Shown here in pieces: positions 1 to 5,942 of a DNA stretch of 5,942 bases. The position numbers and the translations under genes were made by a program. Location: the NCBI GenBank assembly GCA_019246455.1, contig JAFAQJ010000354.1, positions 1 to 5,942 of the forward strand, written 5' to 3'. Each line of letters starts with the position of its first letter. Position 1 is the first letter of the stretch. The notes below the pieces were generated by a model, which saw nothing but the letters and a program-made list of their open reading frames with translations, was not told where the DNA came from and ran no database searches. This DNA is from Pseudolabrys sp. Lineage in GTDB: Bacteria > Pseudomonadota > Alphaproteobacteria > Rhizobiales > Xanthobacteraceae.

Positions 1-1164
1 TTCAACGTGCCGACGCCGGATTTTGGTCCGGCCGTTCTGGCGATGCCGTTATGGGCGCTGGCTTTGCTGCACTATTGGCGCGCACTCGGCGAAGGCCACC
101 GCGGCTACTGGTTTTTGGTCGCGCTCGACGCCGGGCTGCTGCTGCTCGCGAGTTACACCGGCATTATCCTGATCGTGCTGTTGATCGCGTTTGCACCGCT
201 GACCGTGCGCGGCCGTCGCGCGTTCCTGCACGCCGAACCATGGATCGCGATCGCGCTCTTGCTGATCGTGGTATTTCCGCACGCGGCGTGGCTGAAAAGC
301 TCGTTCGCACTTGTGGTGTCGGCGATCGACGAGAGCTCGCGCAATGCGTCACTGCCGCCCTGGGCGTGGATTGCGGCCATCGTGCTGCTCAGCCACCTCG
401 GTGTCGCGCTACTCGCGATCTTGGCGAGCGGCTGGCGCGGCGACCGGCGCGAACGCGCGCCTGAGATCGACCGCATTCCAGCCGAACGCGCGGGCCGATT
501 GTTCGTCTATTTCTTCGCGCTGACGCCGGCAGTTCTCGCTGCCACCATTGCCGGCGTGAGCGGCCATCTCGGGCCGCTGGAGCGGGTAGGGCCGTTCATA
601 CTGCTCACCGGGCTTGCGCTGATCGTTGCGTCTGGCGATCAGGTGCGCATCTTTCGCGAACGCCTGGTGTCGTCCGCTTGGCTCGGGCTTCTGGTGCTGC
701 CGCCGGTTCTCGTTGCGCTCAGCGTTCTCGTCTTGCCGTGGTTGCTGGCGGTCGATCTGAAAACGGGACAACCGGCGAGTGCGATGGGCCAGTTTTACGG
801 CGACAACTTCCAGCGCCGCAGCGGCAAGCCGCTGCAATTCGTGACCGGCGATCCGAAGATCGCAACGTTGGTGGCCCTGGCCGCGCCAGGCCGGCCGAGT
901 GTCTATTTCTATGATAAACCCGAGCGCAGCCCGTGGACTAACACGGACGCGCTGCGTACCAACGGCGCTATCTTGTTGTGGCCGATTACCGACGCTGCGG
1001 GCGAGCCGCCGGCGGCGCTCAAGACGCAATTCCCGGACATCGTGCCCGAACTGCCGCGCGCTTTTGCAAGGCCGATCCAGGGCATATTACCTTTGATACG
1101 GGTGGGATGGGCGGCCGTGCGGCCAGTCACGGCATCGCCGTTGCCGCCGACGCCAAGACGCTGA
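1..1164 (+). CDS. Glycosyltransferase family 39-like membrane protein, 5' truncated
   Basis: This is the C-terminal 387 residues of a polytopic membrane protein resembling GT39/ArnT-type glycosyltransferases, which move sugars from polyprenyl-phosphate carriers onto lipid or protein acceptors on the periplasmic side of the inner membrane. The frame is open to the first base and reads FNVPTPDFGPAVLAMPLWAL. A GTG at position 7 could in principle be a start, but it has no room for a ribosome site and lies inside a typical loop-plus-helix of the family, so I treat the gene as cut by the window edge. About seven or eight hydrophobic segments fill the first 250 residues. A more polar domain of about 135 residues follows, with YGDNFQRRSGKPLQFVTGD and VYFYDKPERSPW, as in the C-terminal periplasmic domain of related proteins. 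The N-terminal catalytic acidic loop is outside the window, so activity cannot be judged. It ends in TGA, convergent with cydB. The family call rests on recognition of overall character and is fairly sure; the substrate is unknown. Confidence 0.75.
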   Translation, partial: FNVPTPDFGPAVLAMPLWALALLHYWRALGEGHRGYWFLVALDAGLLLLASYTGIILIVLLIAFAPLTVRGRRAFLHAEPWIAIALLLIVVFPHAAWLKSSFALVVSAIDESSRNASLPPWAWIAAIVLLSHLGVALLAILASGWRGDRRERAPEIDRIPAERAGRLFVYFFALTPAVLAATIAGVSGHLGPLERVGPFILLTGLALIVASGDQVRIFRERLVSSAWLGLLVLPPVLVALSVLVLPWLLAVDLKTGQPASAMGQFYGDNFQRRSGKPLQFVTGDPKIATLVALAAPGRPSVYFYDKPERSPWTNTDALRTNGAILLWPITDAAGEPPAALKTQFPDIVPELPRAFARPIQGILPLIRVGWAAVRPVTASPLPPTPRR

Positions 1165-1183
1165 ACAGGCGCTGAACTTCCCG

Positions 1184-2209
1184 CTAGTGGTAGCTCTCGC
1201 CTTCGCGGACCTTGCCGCGGAACAGCCAATATACGAAGAATGTATAGGCCAGGATGATCGGCAACAGGACGAGCGTGCCGATCAACATGAAAGTCTGGCT
1301 CGATTCTGCCGCCGCTGTTTGCCAGATCGTGAGTGATGGCGGCACCAGATACGGAAATACCGAAATCACCAGACCTAGATAGCCGAGCAGGAACAGCACG
1401 ATCGAGGCGTAGAACGGCACAGTGTCGTTGTTGCGCATGAGACCCCAGCCGCAGGCCAGCGCCGTGGCGGCGGTGAAGAACGGCACCGGCGCAAAATAGA
1501 AAAAGTTCGGCAGCGTGAACCAGCGCTCGTAGATCCGGGGGAAGACCAGCGGCGTCCACAGGCTCACGAGTGCCATAAAGAACAGCACGGCGCCGAGCGC
1601 GTAGAGCGCCTGGCTGCGCGCGCGCCGGGCGAGATCGCCGGATGTCTTGAGCACCAGCCAGGTCGAGCCGAGTAGCGTGTAACCGGACAGGATGCCGAGA
1701 CCGCAAACGATCGAGAATGGCGTCAGCCAGTCAAACGTGCCGCCAGCATAAGCACCATTTTCGACACGCGCGCCCTGGATGAAGCCACCAAGGATGACGC
1801 CCTGCGCGAAGCTCGCCACCGCCGAGCCGGCGGTGAAGGCGAAATTCCAACCCTGCTTGCGATTGGCGAGGCCCCGGAATTCAAACGCCACCCCGCGGAA
1901 AATCAAACCGAGCAGCATGACGATGACCGGCAAATAAAGCGCCGGCATCATGATGGAATAAGCACGCGGAAACGCGACCAGCAGACCGCCGCCGCCGAGG
2001 ATCAGCCACGTCTCGTTGCCGTCCCAGAACGGCTTGACCGACGCCATCATCTGGTCGCGGTCTTTCTCGCCTCTGGCGAATGGAAAGAGCAGGCCAATGC
2101 CGAGGTCGAAGCCGTCGGCGACCACGTACCATGCGACGGAAAATCCGATGATGCCGGCCCACACCAGCGGCAGATCAAGTCCAAATGGGAGCGCGAAAGG
2201 CAACGTCAT
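1184..2209 (-). CDS. cydB: Cytochrome bd-type quinol oxidase subunit II (CydB/CioB)
   Basis: The 341-residue subunit II of the cytochrome bd quinol oxidase carries no haem itself but pairs with CydA in the inner membrane to form the complete oxidase. Family motifs are clear: DGFDLG at residues 32-37, WDGNETWL at 62-69 and RGVAFEFR at 105-112. Asp63 sits where E. coli CydB Asp58, placed in a proton pathway, is found. About eight or nine hydrophobic helices follow one another, and the C-terminus ends FRGKVREGESYH. The length is nearer to CioB-type subunits (about 335) than to E. coli CydB (379). The chosen ATG overlaps the cydA stop as ATGA (2206-2209), which implies translational coupling. The open frame runs on far upstream through cydA, but only the part from this ATG looks like CydB. 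The ribosome site is weak (GGGA, seven bases before the ATG), which fits coupling. No small cydX-like gene follows: the stop lies 19 bases from the convergent glycosyltransferase stop. Confidence 0.96.
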   Translation of the reverse strand: MTLPFALPFGLDLPLVWAGIIGFSVAWYVVADGFDLGIGLLFPFARGEKDRDQMMASVKPFWDGNETWLILGGGGLLVAFPRAYSIMMPALYLPVIVMLLGLIFRGVAFEFRGLANRKQGWNFAFTAGSAVASFAQGVILGGFIQGARVENGAYAGGTFDWLTPFSIVCGLGILSGYTLLGSTWLVLKTSGDLARRARSQALYALGAVLFFMALVSLWTPLVFPRIYERWFTLPNFFYFAPVPFFTAATALACGWGLMRNNDTVPFYASIVLFLLGYLGLVISVFPYLVPPSLTIWQTAAAESSQTFMLIGTLVLLPIILAYTFFVYWLFRGKVREGESYH

Positions 2210-3573
2210 GCGTGGATCCCGTGCTGCGCGAGGGCACCTTCCTGCTTGGAACCCGACTCGATCAGCTCGCCTTGCGGCCCGTGATGGATGAGCCGATTGA
2301 TGTAATAGGCGGCGCCTATGAACACGATGCCGTAGACAACAACGAACAACGCAAAAGTGATGGCGACAGCATGCGCGGCGACCGGCGAAATAGCATCGGC
2401 GGTTCGCAGAACGCCTTGCACGACCCACGGCTGGCGGCCACTTTCGGTGACGACCCAGCCCGCGATGACGGCGACAAAACCGACCCACCATGTGCGCGCA
2501 ACGATGTTCAGATACCAGCGCCTCGTTAGTAGCAGGCCGCGCCACCATAGCCAGGCTCCAAACAACGCCGCGCCGATCATGTAGAAGCCGACGGCGAGCA
2601 TGATGCGAAAGCCGAAGAACACATTCTTCACCGGCGGGCGTTGATCGGGCGGCACGCTGGTCAAGCCGGGAAACAGACCGTCGATCTTGTGGGTCAGGAT
2701 GATCGATGCGCCACGTGGAATCGAAATCTCGAACAGATTGCGTTCGCCCTTTTCGTCGGGCCACGCGAAGACGTGGAAGTCGTCTGGCTTCGAACCGTCC
2801 CAGTGAGCTTCCATCGCAGCGATCTTGACCGGCTGATAGTGGAGCGTGTTGAGGCCATGCTGGTCGCCGATGAAAAGTTGAAGCGGCGCGAGGATTACGA
2901 GCAGGCCGATCGCCATGCGCACCATCACCCGCGCCTCGTCGAAATGCCGCGCGGCGAGCAGATAGCGAGCGCCGACAGCCAGCACCGCGAAGCCGGCCGT
3001 CAGGTAGGACGCGTTGAGCATGTGCGTAAAGCGGTAGATGAAGCTCGGATTGAAAACGATGGCCCACCAGTCGAGCGGATAGGCCACACCGTTGCGCATC
3101 TCGTAACCGGCGGGCGTATGCATCCAGCTATTGGCCGATAGGATCCAGAATGCCGACATCGCGGTGCCGGTCGCGACCGCGATGGCCGACAGGATATGCA
3201 GCCACTGTGGCACGCGATCGCCGCCGAACAGCATCACGCTTAAGAATGTCGCCTCGAGGAAAAACGCCGCGAGCACTTCATAGCCGGCGAGGGGTCCGAT
3301 GATATTGCCGGCCGCCGCCGAAAAGCCGCTCCAGTTGGTGCCGAGCTGGTAGGAGAGCACGATGCCCGACACGACGCCCATCGCGAACGACACGGCAAAA
3401 ATCTTGGTCCAGAACAGCGCGATGCGCTTGTAGAGACTGTTGCCGGAGATGCCCCACATCATTTCGAGCGTCGCGATGTAGGCGGACAACCCAATCGTAA
3501 AACTCGGGAAAATGATGTGAAACGAAATGGTGAAGGCGAATTGCAACCGGGCCAGCAAGACAGGATCGTCCAT
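2206..3573 (-). CDS. cydA: Cytochrome bd-type quinol oxidase subunit I, short Q-loop (CydA/CioA)
   Basis: This 455-residue subunit oxidises ubiquinol on the periplasmic side and reduces oxygen to water at its haem groups. Residues matching the functional ones of E. coli CydA are all present: His19 and Glu99/Glu107 (high-spin haem and proton path), His184 and Met325 (haem b558 ligands, E. coli His186 and Met393), Lys250 and Glu255 (quinol-loop, E. coli Lys252 and Glu257), and Glu377 in TESGRQPW (E. coli Glu445). From these alignments the stretch between Glu255 and Met325 is 66 residues shorter than in E. coli, so the Q-loop is of the short type found in cyanide-insensitive oxidases (CioA). About nine membrane helices are expected. 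The ATG at 3573 is preferred because GGAGG lies six bases upstream; a GTG directly before it would add one residue but leave only three bases of spacing. It is the first gene of a cydAB operon, divergent from the purine permease. The real cyanide sensitivity and haem content cannot be read from sequence. Confidence 0.97.
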   Translation of the reverse strand: MDDPVLLARLQFAFTISFHIIFPSFTIGLSAYIATLEMMWGISGNSLYKRIALFWTKIFAVSFAMGVVSGIVLSYQLGTNWSGFSAAAGNIIGPLAGYEVLAAFFLEATFLSVMLFGGDRVPQWLHILSAIAVATGTAMSAFWILSANSWMHTPAGYEMRNGVAYPLDWWAIVFNPSFIYRFTHMLNASYLTAGFAVLAVGARYLLAARHFDEARVMVRMAIGLLVILAPLQLFIGDQHGLNTLHYQPVKIAAMEAHWDGSKPDDFHVFAWPDEKGERNLFEISIPRGASIILTHKIDGLFPGLTSVPPDQRPPVKNVFFGFRIMLAVGFYMIGAALFGAWLWWRGLLLTRRWYLNIVARTWWVGFVAVIAGWVVTESGRQPWVVQGVLRTADAISPVAAHAVAITFALFVVVYGIVFIGAAYYINRLIHHGPQGELIESGSKQEGALAQHGIHA

Positions 3574-3579
3574 CACAAG

Positions 3580-3584
3580 CCTCC
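3580..3584 (-). promoter_or_regulatory. Ribosome binding site of cydA
   Basis: GGAGG on the minus strand lies six bases from the ATG at 3573 and only three from the adjoining in-frame GTG at 3576. The spacing decides in favour of the ATG start. Confidence 0.75.
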
Positions 3585-3671
3585 GGTGCCGGCCTCACGC
3601 AAGGAATGAGCGGGGTTCCAAATAGTTCCGCAGTCCGGTGGACAAGTCACCTCCGAATGGCGAAAGCGCGG

Positions 3672-3687
3672 GGATAGCGGGCTATCC
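3672..3687. promoter_or_regulatory. Perfect inverted repeat, candidate operator upstream of the permease
   Basis: GGATAGC-GG-GCTATCC is a perfect dyad with 7-base arms and a 2-base centre, ending 33 bases before the permease ATG. Its size and position suit a binding site for a dimeric regulator near the promoter. There is no T-run after it, and the loop is too small for a hairpin, so it is not a terminator. The regulator is unknown, and it could act on either divergent gene or be chance. Confidence 0.35.
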
Positions 3688-3706
3688 TGTTCTCGCCGCG
3701 GGGAAA

Positions 3707-3713
3707 AAGGGGA
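3707..3713 (+). promoter_or_regulatory. Ribosome binding site of the purine permease gene
   Basis: AAGGGGA lies seven bases before the ATG at 3721. It is a passable but not ideal Shine-Dalgarno sequence and supports that start. Confidence 0.5.
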
Positions 3714-3720
3714 TGGGGTC

Positions 3721-5058
3721 ATGGCCACCAAAACATCAGCCAAACCGGAAACGTCCAGTTTCGAACAAACGCTCGACAGCTATTTCGGACTGAAGGCGCA
3801 GGGCACGACGGTTCGCACCGAGATCGTCGCCGGACTGACCACGTTTCTCACGATGGTCTACATCGTGTTCGTCAACCCGGCGATCCTGAGCAAGACCGGT
3901 ATGGATTCCGGCGCCGTGTTCGTCGCGACCTGCATTGCCGCCGCTGTCTCGACTTTGGTGATGGGGCTTTACGCTAATTATCCGATCGCGCTCGCGCCCG
4001 GCATGGGTCTCAATGCCTTCTTCGCCTTCACGGTGGTGTTGACCTACAAATATACGTGGCAACAGGCGCTCGCCGCGGTGTTCTGCTCCGGCGTGATCTT
4101 CTTCCTGATCTCGGTCTTCCGCATCCGCCAGTATGTCATCGATTCCATTCCCAATAACCTAAAGCTGGCGGTATCAGCCGGCGTCGGGCTTTTCCTCGGC
4201 ATCATTGCGCTCGAGGAAGCCAAGGTCGTGGTCGCCCATCCGGCGACATTGGTGACGCTCGGCAATCTGCGTGACCCGGCGACGTTGCTGATGTTGGTTG
4301 GCTTCATGATCATCGTCGCGCTGAACTATCGCGGCATTCTGGGAGCGACGTTGATCGGCATTATTGCGGTGACGATTGCCGGCCTGCCGCTCGGCGTCGC
4401 CAAATTCGGCGGCATCGTATCGCTGCCGCCGTCAATCTCTCCGACGTTGTTCCAGCTTGATTTCTCTAAAATCGGCGAGGCGACGTTCCTTATCGTGATC
4501 TTCTCGATCTTGTTCGTGGACGTGTTCGACAACGCCGGCACGCTAATCGGCGTCACGCATCGCACCGGCCTAATGAAAAACGGCAAACTTGCGCGCATGA
4601 AGGAAGCGCTGATTTCAGATAGCTTTGCCGCAATGTTCGGCTCGCTGATCGGCACCTCGACGACGACGAGCTACATCGAAAGCGCGGCCGGCGTTTCGGC
4701 TGGCGGCCGCACCGGTCTCACAGCGGTGGTGGTCGCGATCCTGTTCCTGCTCGCGTTGTTTTTCGCGCCGCTCGCCGGCACTATCCCGGCTTATGCCTCG
4801 GCGGCGGCGCTGCTGTATGTCGCCTGTGTGATGGCGCGCGGTCTGTCCGAGATCGATTGGGAAGACATCACCGAATATGCGCCAGCGGTGGTCGCGGCGA
4901 TCGCGATGCCGCTGACCTATTCAATCGCGACCGGCATTGGGCTTGGCTTTATCACCTATGCCGTGGCGAAGATCCTGTCCGGCAAGGTCAGCGAAGCCTC
5001 GCCAGCGGTGATCGTTCTTGCGATCCTGTTCGCCATCAAGTTCGCAGTCGGAGGTTAA
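3721..5058 (+). CDS. NCS2-family purine permease, AzgA-like (adenine/guanine/hypoxanthine)
   Basis: This 445-residue inner-membrane permease belongs to the AzgA-like branch of the NCS2 (nucleobase-cation symporter 2) family, whose characterised members take up adenine, guanine and hypoxanthine with protons. The N-terminal motif FEQTLDSYFGL (residues 14-24) and TTVRTEIVAGLTTFLTMVYI (from residue 29) are typical of the branch. Further family motifs are APGMGLNAFFAF (92-103), FVDVFDNAGTLIG (265-277) and GTSTTTSYIESAAG (311-324) followed by GGRTGLTA. By analogy with fungal AzgA, Asn98, Asp267/Asp270 and Glu320 are the likely substrate-site residues. The chain is full length, with 12-14 hydrophobic segments and no interruption. 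It is the first gene of a plus-strand run: the next start is three bases past its stop, and that gene's ribosome site lies inside its last codons. The exact purine cannot be told from sequence; the family itself is certain. Confidence 0.95.
   Translation: MATKTSAKPETSSFEQTLDSYFGLKAQGTTVRTEIVAGLTTFLTMVYIVFVNPAILSKTGMDSGAVFVATCIAAAVSTLVMGLYANYPIALAPGMGLNAFFAFTVVLTYKYTWQQALAAVFCSGVIFFLISVFRIRQYVIDSIPNNLKLAVSAGVGLFLGIIALEEAKVVVAHPATLVTLGNLRDPATLLMLVGFMIIVALNYRGILGATLIGIIAVTIAGLPLGVAKFGGIVSLPPSISPTLFQLDFSKIGEATFLIVIFSILFVDVFDNAGTLIGVTHRTGLMKNGKLARMKEALISDSFAAMFGSLIGTSTTTSYIESAAGVSAGGRTGLTAVVVAILFLLALFFAPLAGTIPAYASAAALLYVACVMARGLSEIDWEDITEYAPAVVAAIAMPLTYSIATGIGLGFITYAVAKILSGKVSEASPAVIVLAILFAIKFAVGG
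5050..5054 (+). promoter_or_regulatory. Ribosome binding site of the cupin gene, inside the permease 3' end
   Basis: GGAGG overlaps the final codons of the permease and stands seven bases before the cupin ATG at 5062. It fixes the cupin start and shows that the two genes are meant to be translated from one message. Confidence 0.8.
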
Positions 5059-5061
5059 AGC

Positions 5062-5427
5062 ATGCCGGTGATTGCCGGATTCGAAACCTTTGCCTCGGTT
5101 CCCGAGGAACGCATCACGGACAAGATCACGCGACGCGTCGCCTCGGGGAAGCAAGGAACAATGGTCTACTGGCATATGAAAGCGGGCGCGCATGCCGCCG
5201 CGCACAAACATCCGCACGAGCAGTTCGTGTGGATCATCAGGGGCCAGATGGATTTTCGGATCGGTAATGAGAAGCGCACGATGCGGGCCGGGGATATCGC
5301 CGTGATCCCCGGCGGCGTCGAGCACGAAGGATATTTCCCGGTTGATTCCGAGGCGATCGATTTCTTCGCGCCGGTGCGGGAGGATTTTCTCACCGGCTCG
5401 CCGCCGCCTTACATGGCCAAAGGATGA
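5062..5427 (+). CDS. Small single-domain cupin protein, function unknown
   Basis: This 121-residue soluble protein has one cupin beta-barrel. Motif 1 is G42-x5-H48-x-H50-x3-Q54-x6-G61, with glutamine in place of the usual glutamate. Motif 2 is G77-x5-P83-x-G85-x2-H88, with the final asparagine of the consensus absent. His48, His50, Gln54 and His88 should bind one metal ion, a three-His plus Gln set seen in many small cupins. There is no signal peptide, so it is likely cytoplasmic. Cupins of this size may be dioxygenases, isomerases, lyases or ligand-binding proteins, and the sequence does not tell which. Its position, three bases after the purine permease and overlapping the EamA gene by ATGA, suggests it is made together with them. 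A role in purine handling is possible, since some ureide-pathway enzymes (AllA, AllE types) are cupins, but I see no specific resemblance to those. Confidence 0.9.
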   Translation: MPVIAGFETFASVPEERITDKITRRVASGKQGTMVYWHMKAGAHAAAHKHPHEQFVWIIRGQMDFRIGNEKRTMRAGDIAVIPGGVEHEGYFPVDSEAIDFFAPVREDFLTGSPPPYMAKG

Positions 5428-5855
5428 CGAACGCATTGTCGTCCTGGCAAATCTGGGCCGTGCTGTCGGCGGTGTTCGCGGCACTGACCGCGATCTTTGC
5501 TAAGGTCGGCGTTGAGCAGATCAATTCTGACTTCGCGACGTTTATTCGCACGCTAGTCGTCATCGTCACGCTCGGTCTCATCCTATTCGCGACGGGGCAA
5601 TTCCAGGCCCCGAGTGAGATACCGGGCCGGACGTATCTGTTTTTGTTGCTGTCCGGTCTCGGCACCGGCGCATCGTGGGTCTGTTATTTCCGAGCGCTAA
5701 AGCTTGGGCAGGCGGCACAGGTCGCGCCGATTGACAAGCTGTCGGTCGTGCTGGTCGCGCTGTTCGGTGCGACGTTTCTCGGTGAGAAATTGACGCTGTC
5801 GAACTGGTTCGGCGTCGCGATGATCGCGGCCGGCGCTATCCTGGTGGCGTGGTAG
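5424..5855 (+). CDS. Half-length EamA/DMT-family transporter
   Basis: This is a 143-residue membrane protein with a single EamA domain and about five hydrophobic helices: near 8-26, 38-57, 69-88, 97-118 and 125-143. Diagnostic features are the N-terminal WAVLSAVFAALTAIFAK, YFRALKLGQAAQVAPID at 88-104 and FLGEKLTLSNWFGV at 118-131, which is the usual last-repeat signature of the drug/metabolite transporter superfamily. Most EamA transporters have two such domains in about 300 residues; single-domain ones are a known group thought to work as dimers. No remnant of a second domain follows the stop, so this looks natural rather than truncated. The ATG overlaps the cupin stop as ATGA and is preceded directly by AAAGG, too close for a good ribosome site, so translation is probably coupled. 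The substrate is unknown; small metabolite export is the family default. Confidence 0.88.
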   Translation: MTNALSSWQIWAVLSAVFAALTAIFAKVGVEQINSDFATFIRTLVVIVTLGLILFATGQFQAPSEIPGRTYLFLLLSGLGTGASWVCYFRALKLGQAAQVAPIDKLSVVLVALFGATFLGEKLTLSNWFGVAMIAAGAILVAW

Positions 5856-5942
5856 CGGATTCGTTCAGCGCCCGCCTGATCGCGAGGAAATCGCGCCAGG
5901 CGAGCCGCTTCTGCAGCGGCGAGCGTAGGAGGAACGCCGGGT
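5836..5942 (-). CDS. Probable 3' end of an unrecognised gene, cut by the right edge
   Basis: On the minus strand a frame is open from the window edge to a TAG at 5836-5838, giving 34 residues that include RSPLQKRLAWRDFLAIRRAL and end in TTPPG. Nearly all codons outside the last few end in G or C, as in the real genes here, while the other two minus-strand frames show a stop or weaker codon bias. The peptide is basic and looks like an amphipathic C-terminus. It would overlap the convergent EamA gene by 20 bases. I do not recognise the family, and the fragment is too short for a product call. Confidence 0.45.
   Translation of the reverse strand, partial: PAFLLRSPLQKRLAWRDFLAIRRALNESATTPPG

Larger units (their letters stand above)
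3574..3720. promoter_or_regulatory. Divergent intergenic region between cydA and the purine permease gene
   Basis: These 147 bases must hold the promoters of both the cydAB operon (leftward) and the permease-cupin-EamA run (rightward), because both neighbouring genes read outward from here. I see no convincing -35/-10 pair for either direction and no FNR/FixK-type TTGAT-N4-ATCAA box, which one might expect if cydAB were induced by low oxygen through that route. What is visible is a perfect inverted repeat near the permease, GTTCC repeated 10 bases apart (3615-3619 and 3625-3629), and an extra GGAGG on the minus strand at 3650-3654. That promoters lie here is inferred from gene layout. Confidence 0.55.

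Noticed and set aside
7..9. GTG as a true start of the glycosyltransferase-like gene.
   Set aside because: The frame is open upstream to base 1, no ribosome site can be seen, and the protein would lack the N-terminal catalytic part of the family.
1159..1177. Direct repeat CGCTGAAC twice, 11 bases apart, at the end of the glycosyltransferase gene.
   Set aside because: It is too short and isolated to mean anything, and no further copies were seen nearby.
1183..1194. Small dyad GCTA-GTGG-TAGC at the cydB stop as a terminator.
   Set aside because: A four-base stem without a T-run cannot be a convincing terminator.
2210..3067. Open frame upstream of cydB in the same frame, which could make a 627-residue protein.
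   Set aside because: It lies wholly inside cydA in another frame, its translation is Arg/His-rich with no domain character, and it is open only because the region is GC-rich. CydB starts at the ATG overlapping the cydA stop.
3619..3645. Possible minus-strand promoter for cydA: TTGTCC with CTATTT or TATTTG downstream.
   Set aside because: The spacer is only 14-15 bases and both boxes match poorly, so it is no better than chance.
5904..5920. Hairpin GCCGCT-TCTGC-AGCGGC as a terminator after the EamA gene.
   Set aside because: There is no T-run on either side, the stem is only six bases, and it lies within a probable coding frame on the minus strand.

Overview
The window reads as an ordinary chromosomal stretch from an alphaproteobacterium, most likely of the Hyphomicrobiales (Bradyrhizobium/Xanthobacteraceae-like). 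The basis is high GC with strong G/C preference at third codon positions, tight 4-base ATGA gene overlaps, and the character of the proteins. The genus is inference; no rRNA or tRNA is present to settle it.

Layout. (1) Positions 1-1164, plus strand: the C-terminal part of a multi-pass membrane glycosyltransferase of the GT39/ArnT-like type, cut by the left edge. (2) Positions 1184-3573, minus strand: a two-gene cydAB operon for a cytochrome bd-type quinol oxidase with a short Q-loop (cyanide-insensitive-oxidase-like). Its 3' end faces the glycosyltransferase with only 19 bases between the stop codons. (3) Positions 3574-3720: a compact divergent intergenic region with a perfect 7+2+7 inverted repeat. 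(4) Positions 3721-5855, plus strand: a compact three-gene run of an AzgA-type NCS2 purine permease, a small single-domain cupin and a half-length EamA/DMT membrane protein. The first two genes are 3 bases apart and the last two overlap by 4. (5) Positions 5836-5942, minus strand: the probable 3' end of another gene entering from the right and overlapping the end of the EamA gene.

How the genes work together. CydA and CydB form one membrane complex that oxidises quinol and reduces oxygen to water without pumping protons. All haem ligands and Q-loop residues expected from E. coli CydA are present, so the enzyme should be functional. The permease would import adenine, guanine or hypoxanthine. 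The cupin and EamA genes are probably co-transcribed with it, but neither gives a specific substrate. The glycosyltransferase has no visible link to the other genes.

I found no mobile element, CRISPR array, RNA gene or clear rho-independent terminator, and no evidence of a new biological system. The best leads are the conserved-looking permease-cupin-EamA arrangement and the intergenic palindrome.
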